Part shown: positions 6,895-13,342 of the stretch, piece by piece
Numbering within the stretch: position 1 is the first letter of the stretch
Layout of the letters: every line of letters starts with the position of its first letter
Assembly: GCA_025965635.1 (NCBI GenBank)
Contig: JAOPWO010000142.1
Span: 1 to 19,942, forward strand
DNA length: 19,942 bases
Direction of reading: 5' to 3'
From: Modestobacter sp.
GTDB taxonomy: Bacteria > Actinomycetota > Actinomycetes > Mycobacteriales > Geodermatophilaceae
Position numbers and translations under genes: made by a program
The notes under the pieces: generated by a model
Seen by the model: only the letters and a program-made list of their open reading frames with translations
Database searches by the model: none
Told to the model about the DNA's origin: nothing

Positions 6895-8223
6895 ATGGCC
6901 GACCAGGTGCTGCCCGCGACCGCCCGCACGCTGCTCGCCCGCACCGCCCGGGCGCAGCGCGACGGGCGGGCACCCAGCCTGGTCGCCGGGGTGGTCCGCG
7001 ACGGGAGGCTGGCCTGGTCCGCCGGTCGCGGCGCCGTCGCCGACCCGCACACCGACGTCCAGTACCGGCTCGGGTCGATCAGCAAGACGGTGACCGCGGT
7101 TGCGGTGATGCGCCTGCGTGACGAGGGCCGTCTGGGTCTGGACGAGCCGGTCGACCGGCACGTGCCCGGCACCCCGTTCGGCGACCGGACCGTCGGTCAG
7201 CTGCTCTCGCACCTGGCCGGGGCCGGCTCGGAGACCCCCGGTGGCTGGTGGGAGCGGGTGCCCGGCGGCTCGCTCGCGGACCTGCAGCTGGGCGCCGCCG
7301 ACGTCGTGCTCGGCGCGGCGCGCCGGTTCCACTACTCCAACCTGGGCTTCGGCCTGCTCGGCGAGCTCGTCGCCCGGCACCGCGGCCGGCCGTGGGAGGA
7401 AGTCGTCGCCACCGAGGTCCTCGCCCCGCTGGGCATGACCCGGACGACGCCCCGCCCGACCGGTGCCGCGGCGCAGGGCTCCGCCGTCCACCCGTGGGCC
7501 GACGTCGTGCTGCCCGAGCCCGAGCACGACGCCGGCGTGATGGCCGCCGCCGGACAGCTGTGGGCGACCCTGGCCGACCTCGGCCGGTTCGCCGCCTTCC
7601 TGCTCGGCGACACCGGTGACGTGCTGTCCCCGGCGACCCTGGAGGAGATGACCGTGCCCGCCGGGGTCGACCCCGCGCAGCCGGGCTGGTCGGCCTACGG
7701 GCTGGGCCTGCAGGTCCAGCGGGTCGACGGGCAGACGCTGGTGGGCCACGGCGGGTCGATGCCGGGGTTCCTGGCCGGGGTGTTCGTCGACCGTGCCGAG
7801 CAGGCCGGCGCGGTGATGCTCACCAACACCACCAGCGGGGTGGACGGCGCCCTCGTGCCCGGGCTGCTGGCCGACCTGCGGGCCGCCGAGCCGCGGGTGG
7901 TCGACGCCTGGGCGCCGTCGGCACCGCCGGTGGAGCTGGAGGCCCTCGGCGTCTGGTTCTGGGGCCCCACGCCGCACGTGCTGCGCGCCTCGGCCGGCGG
8001 GCTGCTGCACCTGGGTCCGCTGGCCGGCCGGAGCGGCCGGGCCAGCCGGTTCGCCCCGCGGGCCGACGGCACGTGGGTCGGCCTGGACGGCTACTACGCG
8101 GGCGAGACGCTGCGCATCGCGCCCGACCACCTGGACCTGGCCACGTTCGTCTTCACCCGCACGCCCTACGACCGGTCGGCGCCGGTGCCCGGCGGCGTGG
8201 ACGAGCGCGGCTGGACGTCGTGA
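6895..8223 (+). CDS. Serine hydrolase, beta-lactamase (class C/PBP4*-like) family
   Basis: This 442-residue protein carries the signature residues of the beta-lactamase/DD-peptidase family (PF00144 type). The nucleophile motif is S61-I-S-K64 in RLGSISKTVTAVAV, the second motif is Y-S-N in FHYSNLGFGLLGELV, and the third is H-G-G in VGHGGSMPGF. The C-terminal 100 residues form an extra domain with a GVWFWGPTPHVLRAS strand. I see no clear signal peptide, so it is probably cytoplasmic. Family members are peptidases, esterases or amidases; the substrate cannot be told from the sequence, and antibiotic resistance should not be assumed. The ATG at 6895 is supported by the leaderless promoter and by homology-like content starting soon after. 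Confidence 0.85.
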   Translation: MADQVLPATARTLLARTARAQRDGRAPSLVAGVVRDGRLAWSAGRGAVADPHTDVQYRLGSISKTVTAVAVMRLRDEGRLGLDEPVDRHVPGTPFGDRTVGQLLSHLAGAGSETPGGWWERVPGGSLADLQLGAADVVLGAARRFHYSNLGFGLLGELVARHRGRPWEEVVATEVLAPLGMTRTTPRPTGAAAQGSAVHPWADVVLPEPEHDAGVMAAAGQLWATLADLGRFAAFLLGDTGDVLSPATLEEMTVPAGVDPAQPGWSAYGLGLQVQRVDGQTLVGHGGSMPGFLAGVFVDRAEQAGAVMLTNTTSGVDGALVPGLLADLRAAEPRVVDAWAPSAPPVELEALGVWFWGPTPHVLRASAGGLLHLGPLAGRSGRASRFAPRADGTWVGLDGYYAGETLRIAPDHLDLATFVFTRTPYDRSAPVPGGVDERGWTS

Positions 8224-8637
8224 CGGCGCCCGGCGTCGGCGTCCCCAGGTCGTAGGGCAGCGGCGTGCCTTCCCGGCGGGCGCCCCGATCCCGGACCCGT
8301 GCCGCACGGGCGCCCGGCCCCCACGGCGGCACCGGGTCGGCGCCGCCGCCGCGGTAGGTCCACCAGCCGGTCGGGTGCGGACCCCGGGTGGTCAGCGACT
8401 CGTCCCAGTGCACGAGCAGGAGCCGGGCGGCGGACTCGGGGCCGGTGACACCCGGCCCCGGATCGGCTCCGGGTCCTGTTCCGGGCCGGCCAGGGACCGG
8501 GGGGTGACCCGCAGTCGATGGGCCCGCCCGTCCGCGACGACGACGGTCTCGTCCCGGCCCGTCCCCCGGGAGACCGGCGTCCCCGCGCCGCCCCGCTTCG
8601 CCACGAACCGGGCGACGACCTCGGCCAGGTCAGCCAT
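8153..8637 (-). pseudogene. Hypothetical protein, apparently frameshifted, coupled to the Lrp-type gene
   Basis: From the ATG at 8637 the frame reads ADLAEVVARFVAKRGGAGTP and then VVVADGRAHRLRVTPRSLAG. It loses coding character near 8465. A second frame then takes over with GPESAARLLLVHWDESLTTR, then PTGWWTYRGGGADPVPPWGP and GTPLPYDLGTPTPGA, and runs to a stop at 8153. One extra base in the GC run around 8440-8465 would join them into one protein of about 160 residues. I do not recognise the family. The ATG overlaps the stop of the Lrp-type gene by 8 nt, which suggests translational coupling. The distal end overlaps the convergent serine hydrolase by 71 nt, which is unusual and may hint at another lost base. 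A frame that stops at 8392 is the literal reading. Confidence 0.45.
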
Positions 8638-9175
8638 CGGCCGTGGGGGGCGGCGTTCCGGCGGCCCGGTCGAGCAGCGGGGTCATCCGGTGGTCGACGA
8701 AGCGGCGCAGCGCCAGGTTGGTGTCGGTGCGCTGGACGCCGGGGATGGCCAGCACCTGCTCGGAGATCCGCCACAGGTCGTCGGCGTCCACGGCCACGAC
8801 CTGAACCAGCAGGTCGGCCACCCCCGACAGCCCGATGACCTCGAGGACCTCCGGGATCTGGGCCAGCGCGGCGCTCACGTCGGTCAGGCTGCGCTGGACC
8901 ACCTGCACGGTGACGTAGGCCCCCAGCCGGTAGCCCAGCGCCTCCGGCCGGACCCGGCGCTCGAACGGGGTCAGGGCGCCGCTGGCCTCCAGCCGGGCCA
9001 GCCGCGCCTGCACGGTGTTGCGGGCCAGGCCCAGCTGCTGCGACAGGGCCAGCACGGTCGCCCGCGGGTCACCGGAGAGGGCGAGGAGCAGGCGTGCGTC
9101 CGTGGCGTCCAGTTGTTCCCCCGAGGCGGGCACGCTGCTCAGTGTGACATGCACGGACGGCCGAGTGCCGGTCAT
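8630..9175 (-). CDS. Lrp/AsnC family transcriptional regulator, probable regulator of the divergent bkd operon
   Basis: This protein of about 181 residues has the two Lrp/AsnC domains. The N-terminal helix-turn-helix runs from QLDATDARLLLALSGDPRAT through LSQQLGLARNTVQARLARLE. The C-terminal RAM/ligand-binding domain includes YVTVQVVQRS, VLEVIGLSGVADLLVQVVAV and ILAIPGV-like and RFVDHRMTPLL blocks. Regulators of this type sense amino acids. Because it is divergent from a branched-chain 2-oxoacid dehydrogenase operon, a BkdR-like role is likely but inferred. The ATG at 9175 is provisional: AGCAGG touches it with no spacing, and a GTG at 9154 would give a length closer to the family norm. The downstream hypothetical gene overlaps its stop. 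Confidence 0.85.
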   Translation of the reverse strand: MTGTRPSVHVTLSSVPASGEQLDATDARLLLALSGDPRATVLALSQQLGLARNTVQARLARLEASGALTPFERRVRPEALGYRLGAYVTVQVVQRSLTDVSAALAQIPEVLEVIGLSGVADLLVQVVAVDADDLWRISEQVLAIPGVQRTDTNLALRRFVDHRMTPLLDRAAGTPPPTADG

Positions 9176-9203
9176 CCTGCTCAGTCCAGGGGCGAGGTGT
9201 TGC

Positions 9204-9213
9204 GCAGATCTGC
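9204..9213. promoter_or_regulatory. Palindrome, candidate Lrp-type operator
   Basis: GCAGATCTGC is a perfect 10-bp palindrome 29 nt upstream of the Lrp-type start. Its CAG...CTG halves resemble the ends of classical Lrp sites. The location would suit autoregulation. This is inference from symmetry and position. Confidence 0.35.
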
Positions 9214-9255
9214 TGGCGGGTGATCTCCTCCGGAAGACGGTCCGGCGTGTCACCA

Positions 9256-9275
9256 TGTGTGAGCGGTACCACACA
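9256..9275. promoter_or_regulatory. Inverted repeat TGTGTG-N8-CACACA, candidate operator of the bkd operon
   Basis: The arms are perfect 6-mers around an 8-nt spacer, and the centre lies 57 bp from the palindrome at 9204. The sequence is AT-richer than its surroundings. It lies in the 170-bp gap between the two divergent genes, 71 nt before the E1alpha ATG. I could not place a convincing -35/-10 pair in this gap. Confidence 0.4.
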
Positions 9276-9345
9276 CGACGGGCCGCGGGACGTCCACGAC
9301 CGGTGCCCGGAGACCCCGGCGCCGGGAGACGGCGAGGAGATCGGC

Positions 9346-10476
9346 ATGACGGCGCTCCAGCAGGCCACCGAGGTGGTCGACCCGGTACCCGGGGCCGACG
9401 CACCCCACCTCCCGACCCCACCGGACCTCGTCCAGCTCCTCACCCCCGAGGGGCAGCGGCTCGAGCACCCCGACTACTCGATCGACGTCTCCGCCGACGA
9501 GCTGCGCAGCCTGTACCGGGACCTCGCACTGGTCCGCCGGTGGGACGTCGAGGCCACCGCCCTGCAGCGGCAGGGCGAGCTCGGCATCTGGGCCTCCCTG
9601 CTCGGCCAGGAGGCCGCCCAGGTGGGCGCCGGCCGGGCGCTGCGGCCCGATGACATGGCCTTCCCCACCTACCGGGAGCACGGCGTCGCCTGGACCCGGG
9701 ACGTCGACCCGCTGCACGTCATGAGCCTGTTCCGCGGCTCGGACATGGGCGGCTGGGACCCGCTGGCGACCCGGTTCAACCTCTACACCGTGGTCATCGG
9801 CGCGCAGTGCCTGCACGCGACCGGGTATGCGATGGGGCTGCAGCGGGACGGTGCGGAGAGCGCGGCGCTGGCCTTCCTCGGCGACGGCGCGACCAGCCAG
9901 GGCGAGGTCAACGAGGCGCTGATCTGGGCGACCACGTTCGATGCCCCGGTCGTGTTCTTCTGCCAGTACAACCAGTACGCGATCAGCGTGCCGATCGAGC
10001 GGCAGTCCAATGTGCCGCTCTACCAGCGGGCGGCGGGCTTCGGCCTGCCCGGTGTGCGGGTGGACGGCAACGACGTGCTCGCCGTCCTCGCCGTCACCCG
10101 GGCGGCGCTGGCCGCGGCCCGCGAGGGGCAGGGCCCCACCTTCATCGAGGCGTTCACCTACCGGATGGGCGCGCACACCACCTCCGACGACCCCACCCGC
10201 TACCGGTTGGCCAGCGAGCTGGAAGCGTGGAAGCTGCGCGACCCGATAGCCCGGGTGAAGGCGTACCTGTCCCGCAGCGGCCTGGCCGACCCGGCGTTCT
10301 TCGCGGCCGTCGACGCCGAGGGGGACGAGCTCGCCGCCCGGCTGCGGCAGGGCGTCCTGGGGATGGCCGACCCGGCCGGCACCGAGATCTTCGACTCCGT
10401 CTACGCGGAGATGACGCCGCCGCTGGCGCAGCAGCGGGCGGAGTTCGTGGCCTACCACCAGGGCTTCGAGTCATGA
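9346..10476 (+). CDS. bkdA: Branched-chain 2-oxoacid (or pyruvate) dehydrogenase E1 alpha subunit
   Basis: E1 alpha and beta together use thiamine diphosphate to decarboxylate a 2-oxoacid and transfer the acyl group to the lipoyl arm of E2. This 376-residue protein has YREHGVAWTRDVDPLHVMSL and the thiamine/Mg motif, which starts at G179-D180-G181 (LGDGATSQGEVNEAL) and ends at CQYNQYAIS with N209. Many relatives have two Asn here; this one has Y208-N209, so the Mg-binding Asn is kept but its partner is Tyr. YRMGAHTTSDDPTRYR is the usual phosphorylation-loop block. The three-gene order and lack of E3 resemble mycobacterial bkdABC, which favours branched-chain substrates over pyruvate. GAGGAG lies 6 nt before the ATG. 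Its stop overlaps the E1beta start (ATGA). Confidence 0.9.
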   Translation: MTALQQATEVVDPVPGADAPHLPTPPDLVQLLTPEGQRLEHPDYSIDVSADELRSLYRDLALVRRWDVEATALQRQGELGIWASLLGQEAAQVGAGRALRPDDMAFPTYREHGVAWTRDVDPLHVMSLFRGSDMGGWDPLATRFNLYTVVIGAQCLHATGYAMGLQRDGAESAALAFLGDGATSQGEVNEALIWATTFDAPVVFFCQYNQYAISVPIERQSNVPLYQRAAGFGLPGVRVDGNDVLAVLAVTRAALAAAREGQGPTFIEAFTYRMGAHTTSDDPTRYRLASELEAWKLRDPIARVKAYLSRSGLADPAFFAAVDAEGDELAARLRQGVLGMADPAGTEIFDSVYAEMTPPLAQQRAEFVAYHQGFES

Positions 10477-11453
10477 GCACCGAGACGCTGAGCCTGGGCA
10501 AGGCGCTCAACCTCGGCCTGCGGCGCGCCATGGAGGACGACCCGAAGGTGGTGCTGATGGGCGAGGACATCGGCCGGCTCGGCGGGGTCTTCCGGATCAC
10601 CGACGGGCTGCAGAAGGACTTCGGCGAGGACCGCGTCGTCGACACCCCGCTCGCCGAGGCCGGCATCCTGGGCACCGCGGTCGGCCTGGCGATGCGCGGC
10701 TACCGCCCGGTGTGCGAGATCCAGTTCGACGGGTTCGTCTTCCCCGCCTACAACCAGCTGGTCACCCAGGTGGCCAAGATCCACGCTCGCTCGCGCGGCA
10801 AGCTGCCCATGCCGATCGTGGTCCGGATCCCGTTCGGCGGGGGCATCGGCGCGGTCGAGCACCACAGCGAGAGCCCGGAGGCCTACTTCGCGCACACCGC
10901 CGGGCTCAAGGTGGTCGCCGTCTCCAACCCGGTCGACGCCTACTGGGGCATCCAGCAGGCCATCGCCGCGCCCGACCCGGTCGTCTTCCTGGAGCCCAAA
11001 CGGCGGTACTGGGAGAAGGCCTCGGTCGACCGGGACGCGACGCCGGGGCCGCTGTTCGCCTCCCGGGTGGTGCGCGGCGGCGACGACGTCACGGTGCTGG
11101 CCTACGGGCCGATGGTGAAGACGGTGCTGCAGGCGGCCGAGGCCGCGGCCGAGGAGGGCCGCTCGCTGGAGGTGGTCGACCTGCGCACCCTGTCGCCCCT
11201 GGACCTCGAGCCGGTCTACGACTCGGTGCGCCGCACCGGCCGCTGCGTCGTCGTCCACGAGGCGCCGCTGACCCTCGGGCTCGGCGCCGAGATCGCCGCC
11301 CGGGTCACCGAGACCTGCTTCCACTCGCTGGAGGCTCCGGTGCTGCGGGTCGGCGGGTACGACACCCCGTACCCGCCGTCCAAGCTGGAGGAGGAGTACC
11401 TGCCCGACCTGGACCGGGTGCTCGACGCCGTCGACCGCTCGCTGGCGTTCTGA
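10473..11453 (+). CDS. bkdB: Branched-chain 2-oxoacid dehydrogenase E1 beta subunit
   Basis: This 326-residue protein is the beta partner of the E1 heterotetramer. It shows the family blocks LGKALNLGLRRAMEDDPKVV, LMGEDIGRLGGVFRITDGL, DTPLAEAGILGTAVGLAMRG, EIQFDGFVFPAYNQLVTQVA and GGGIGAVEHHSESPEAYFAH, which supply the thiamine-binding Glu and subunit contacts. The transketolase C-terminal domain follows, with VVDLRTLSPLDLEPVYDSVR and GGYDTPYPPSKLEEEYLPD. The length is normal. The start overlaps the E1alpha stop by 4 nt and the stop overlaps the E2 start (TGATG), so the three subunits should be made by coupled translation in matched amounts. Confidence 0.93.
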   Translation: MSTETLSLGKALNLGLRRAMEDDPKVVLMGEDIGRLGGVFRITDGLQKDFGEDRVVDTPLAEAGILGTAVGLAMRGYRPVCEIQFDGFVFPAYNQLVTQVAKIHARSRGKLPMPIVVRIPFGGGIGAVEHHSESPEAYFAHTAGLKVVAVSNPVDAYWGIQQAIAAPDPVVFLEPKRRYWEKASVDRDATPGPLFASRVVRGGDDVTVLAYGPMVKTVLQAAEAAAEEGRSLEVVDLRTLSPLDLEPVYDSVRRTGRCVVVHEAPLTLGLGAEIAARVTETCFHSLEAPVLRVGGYDTPYPPSKLEEEYLPDLDRVLDAVDRSLAF

Positions 11454-12958
11454 TGGGCGAGCTGCGCCGGTTCCGGCTGCCCGACGTCGGCGAGGGCCTC
11501 ACCGAGGGGGAGATCCTGTCCTGGCTGGTGGCCGTGGGTGACACGGTCACGGTCAACCAGCCGCTGTGCGAGGTGGAGACGGCGAAGGCCGCCGTCGAGC
11601 TGCCCAGCCCGTTCGCCGGCACGGTCACCGAGCTGCTGTACGAGGTCGGGGCGATGGTGGACGTCGGAGCGCCGATCATCACCGTCGACGTCGGCGGGGG
11701 CAGTGCTGCACCGGTGGCCGCACCCGGCGAGGACGAGGTCGAGGCCGGCCTCATCGGCGGTCCGGCGCCCGGTGGGCGCACCTCGGTGCTGGTCGGCTAC
11801 GGTCCCCGCACCACCGAGGCCACCCGCCGCCCGCGCCGCTCGGGCACCGCCGTCGCCGCCCGGGCAACCACGCCACAGGTGCTGCCCGAGGCCGATGACG
11901 GCTCGGGTGCCGACCGCCCACCGCTGCTGGCGACCGCGCCGGATGTCACCAGCAAGCCGACGCGCCTCGGTGGGCTGGAGGTCGGGCGGGCCGTGGAGGC
12001 CAACGCCGTGGCGGACGCCCAGGCGGCGGCGGACGCGCGTCCCCCGGGCCGGGGCGCGCTGCGCCCGCTGGCCAAGCCGCCGGTGCGCAAGTACGCCAAG
12101 GACCTCGGCGTCGACCTGGTCACCGTCCCGGGCACCGGGCCGGGTGGGGTCGTCACCCGCGCCGACGTCGACGCCGTCCTGAGGAGCCGGGCTCCCGGTA
12201 CCGAGGTGCGGGCATCCGGTACCGGGAGCCCGGGCGGGACGGGTGGGGAGACGCGGGTCCCGGTCAAGGGAGTGCGCAAGCACACCGCCGCGGCCATGGT
12301 GGCCAGCGCGTTCACCGCGCCGCACGTCACCGAGTTCCTCACCGTCGACGTCACCCGGATGATGAAGCTGAGGGCCCGGCTGGCCGTGCGGCCGGAGTTC
12401 ACCGGGCTGAAGGTGAGCCCGCTGCTGTTCGTCGCCCGTGCGGTGGTGCTGGCCGCCCGCCGGCACCCCATGGTGAACAGCTCCTGGGACGAGGCGGCCC
12501 AGGAGATCGTGGTCAAGGAGCAGGTCAACCTGGGCATCGCGGCGGCGACTCCGCGCGGCCTCGTCGTCCCGAACATCAAGAACGCCGGGCAGCTCTCGCT
12601 GGCCGAGCTGGCCACCGCGCTCGCCGGCCTCACCGCCACCGCGCGGGAAGGGCGCACGCCCCCGGCCGACATGTCCGGCGGCACGATCACCATCACCAAC
12701 GTCGGGGTGTTCGGCGTGGACACCGGGACGCCGATCCTCACCCCCGGTGAGTCGGTGATCCTGGCGTTCGGTGCGGTGCGCGAGATGCCGTGGGTGGTCC
12801 GGGGTGGGAAGGGCCGGAAGGGGAAGGTCCGGCCGCGCCAGGTGACGACGCTGGCGCTGTCGTTCGACCACCGGGTGGTCGACGGCGAGCTGGGGTCGGG
12901 GTTCCTGGCCGACGTCGGCGCGCTGCTCCACGACCCCGGCACTGCCTGGGCGTACTGA
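11453..12958 (+). CDS. bkdC: Dihydrolipoamide acyltransferase E2 of the branched-chain 2-oxoacid dehydrogenase complex
   Basis: E2 forms the core of the complex and passes the acyl group from its lipoyl arm to CoA. The 501 residues contain one lipoyl domain (about 5-80, DVGEGLTEGEI, lipoyl lysine K45 in EVETAKAAVE), a long Ala/Pro/Gly-rich linker, one peripheral-subunit-binding domain (about 200-243, KPPVRKYAKDLGVDL then GTGPGGVVTRADVD), a second flexible linker, and the catalytic domain (about 262-501). The active-site motif is DHRVVDG with H473 and D477. The second linker is encoded across a perfect 17-bp inverted repeat (12187-12233). No E3 (lipoamide dehydrogenase) gene lies within the window, so E3 must come from elsewhere. 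A strong hairpin follows the stop. Confidence 0.93.
   Translation: MGELRRFRLPDVGEGLTEGEILSWLVAVGDTVTVNQPLCEVETAKAAVELPSPFAGTVTELLYEVGAMVDVGAPIITVDVGGGSAAPVAAPGEDEVEAGLIGGPAPGGRTSVLVGYGPRTTEATRRPRRSGTAVAARATTPQVLPEADDGSGADRPPLLATAPDVTSKPTRLGGLEVGRAVEANAVADAQAAADARPPGRGALRPLAKPPVRKYAKDLGVDLVTVPGTGPGGVVTRADVDAVLRSRAPGTEVRASGTGSPGGTGGETRVPVKGVRKHTAAAMVASAFTAPHVTEFLTVDVTRMMKLRARLAVRPEFTGLKVSPLLFVARAVVLAARRHPMVNSSWDEAAQEIVVKEQVNLGIAAATPRGLVVPNIKNAGQLSLAELATALAGLTATAREGRTPPADMSGGTITITNVGVFGVDTGTPILTPGESVILAFGAVREMPWVVRGGKGRKGKVRPRQVTTLALSFDHRVVDGELGSGFLADVGALLHDPGTAWAY
12187..12233. repeat. Perfect 17-bp inverted repeat inside the E2 linker
   Basis: The arms 12187-12203 and 12217-12233 are exact reverse complements (CCGGGCTCCCGGTACCG on the left) with a 13-nt loop. 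They fall in the codons for the flexible linker between the subunit-binding and catalytic domains, where the protein would tolerate extra residues. Confidence 0.85.
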
Positions 12959-12968
12959 CGGACGACGA

Positions 12969-13002
12969 CGGCGCCCGACCCCGCGTACGGGGTCGGGCGC
13001 CG
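12969..13002. terminator. Bidirectional terminator between the bkd operon and ptsH
   Basis: A perfect 15-bp stem pairs CGGCGCCCGACCCCG (12969-12983) with CGGGGTCGGGCGCCG (12988-13002) around a CGTA tetraloop. It lies 10 nt after the E2 stop and 37 nt beyond the convergent ptsH stop, so it can end both transcripts. There is no U-tract. Confidence 0.8.
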
Positions 13003-13039
13003 CCGTCCGGCGCCTCGGCGGGGGCCGAGGGTCCAGCTC

Positions 13040-13300
13040 CTACTCGGCGTCGAGGTTCGCGGCCACCATGTCGGCGATCTGTCCGAGGACCGCCTCGTCG
13101 TCGCTGGTGACGGTGACCTCGGTGCCGTGCTTGGCGCCGAGGGTCATGATCATCAGCGGCGAGCCGGCGTCCACGGCCATGCCGCCCGCCGCGGCCAGGG
13201 TGACGGGCACCCCGGCCTTGGTGACGGCCTCGGCGATGAGGCCGGCCGGGCGGGCGTGCAGGCCGACGGTGGAGCCGACGGTCACGGTCGTGCTGGGCAT
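13040..13300 (-). CDS. ptsH: HPr phosphocarrier protein of the PTS
   Basis: HPr carries phosphate from Enzyme I to the EIIA domains of sugar permeases. This 86-residue protein has the active-site motif GLHARPA with His15, and the second conserved block DAGSPLMIMTLGAKHGTEV, with Ser47 at the usual regulatory-serine position. The length is typical. It lies 42 nt downstream of fruA on the same strand and is probably the last gene of the fruR-fruK-fruA-ptsH unit. The ATG at 13300 is preceded by AGTAGG at 8-9 nt. Confidence 0.95.
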   Translation of the reverse strand: MPSTTVTVGSTVGLHARPAGLIAEAVTKAGVPVTLAAAGGMAVDAGSPLMIMTLGAKHGTEVTVTSDDEAVLGQIADMVAANLDAE

Positions 13301-13342
13301 GGGTACCTACTCTCGTTGTCGGTTCGGTGTCGAGCTTGCCGG

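Noticed and set aside
6895..8223. Antibiotic-resistance beta-lactamase
   Set aside because: The S-x-x-K, Y-x-N and HGG motifs fit the wide serine hydrolase family, there is no signal peptide, and no resistance context is present.
9346..12958. A complete dehydrogenase complex operon with E3
   Set aside because: No lipoamide dehydrogenase gene lies within or next to the operon in this window.
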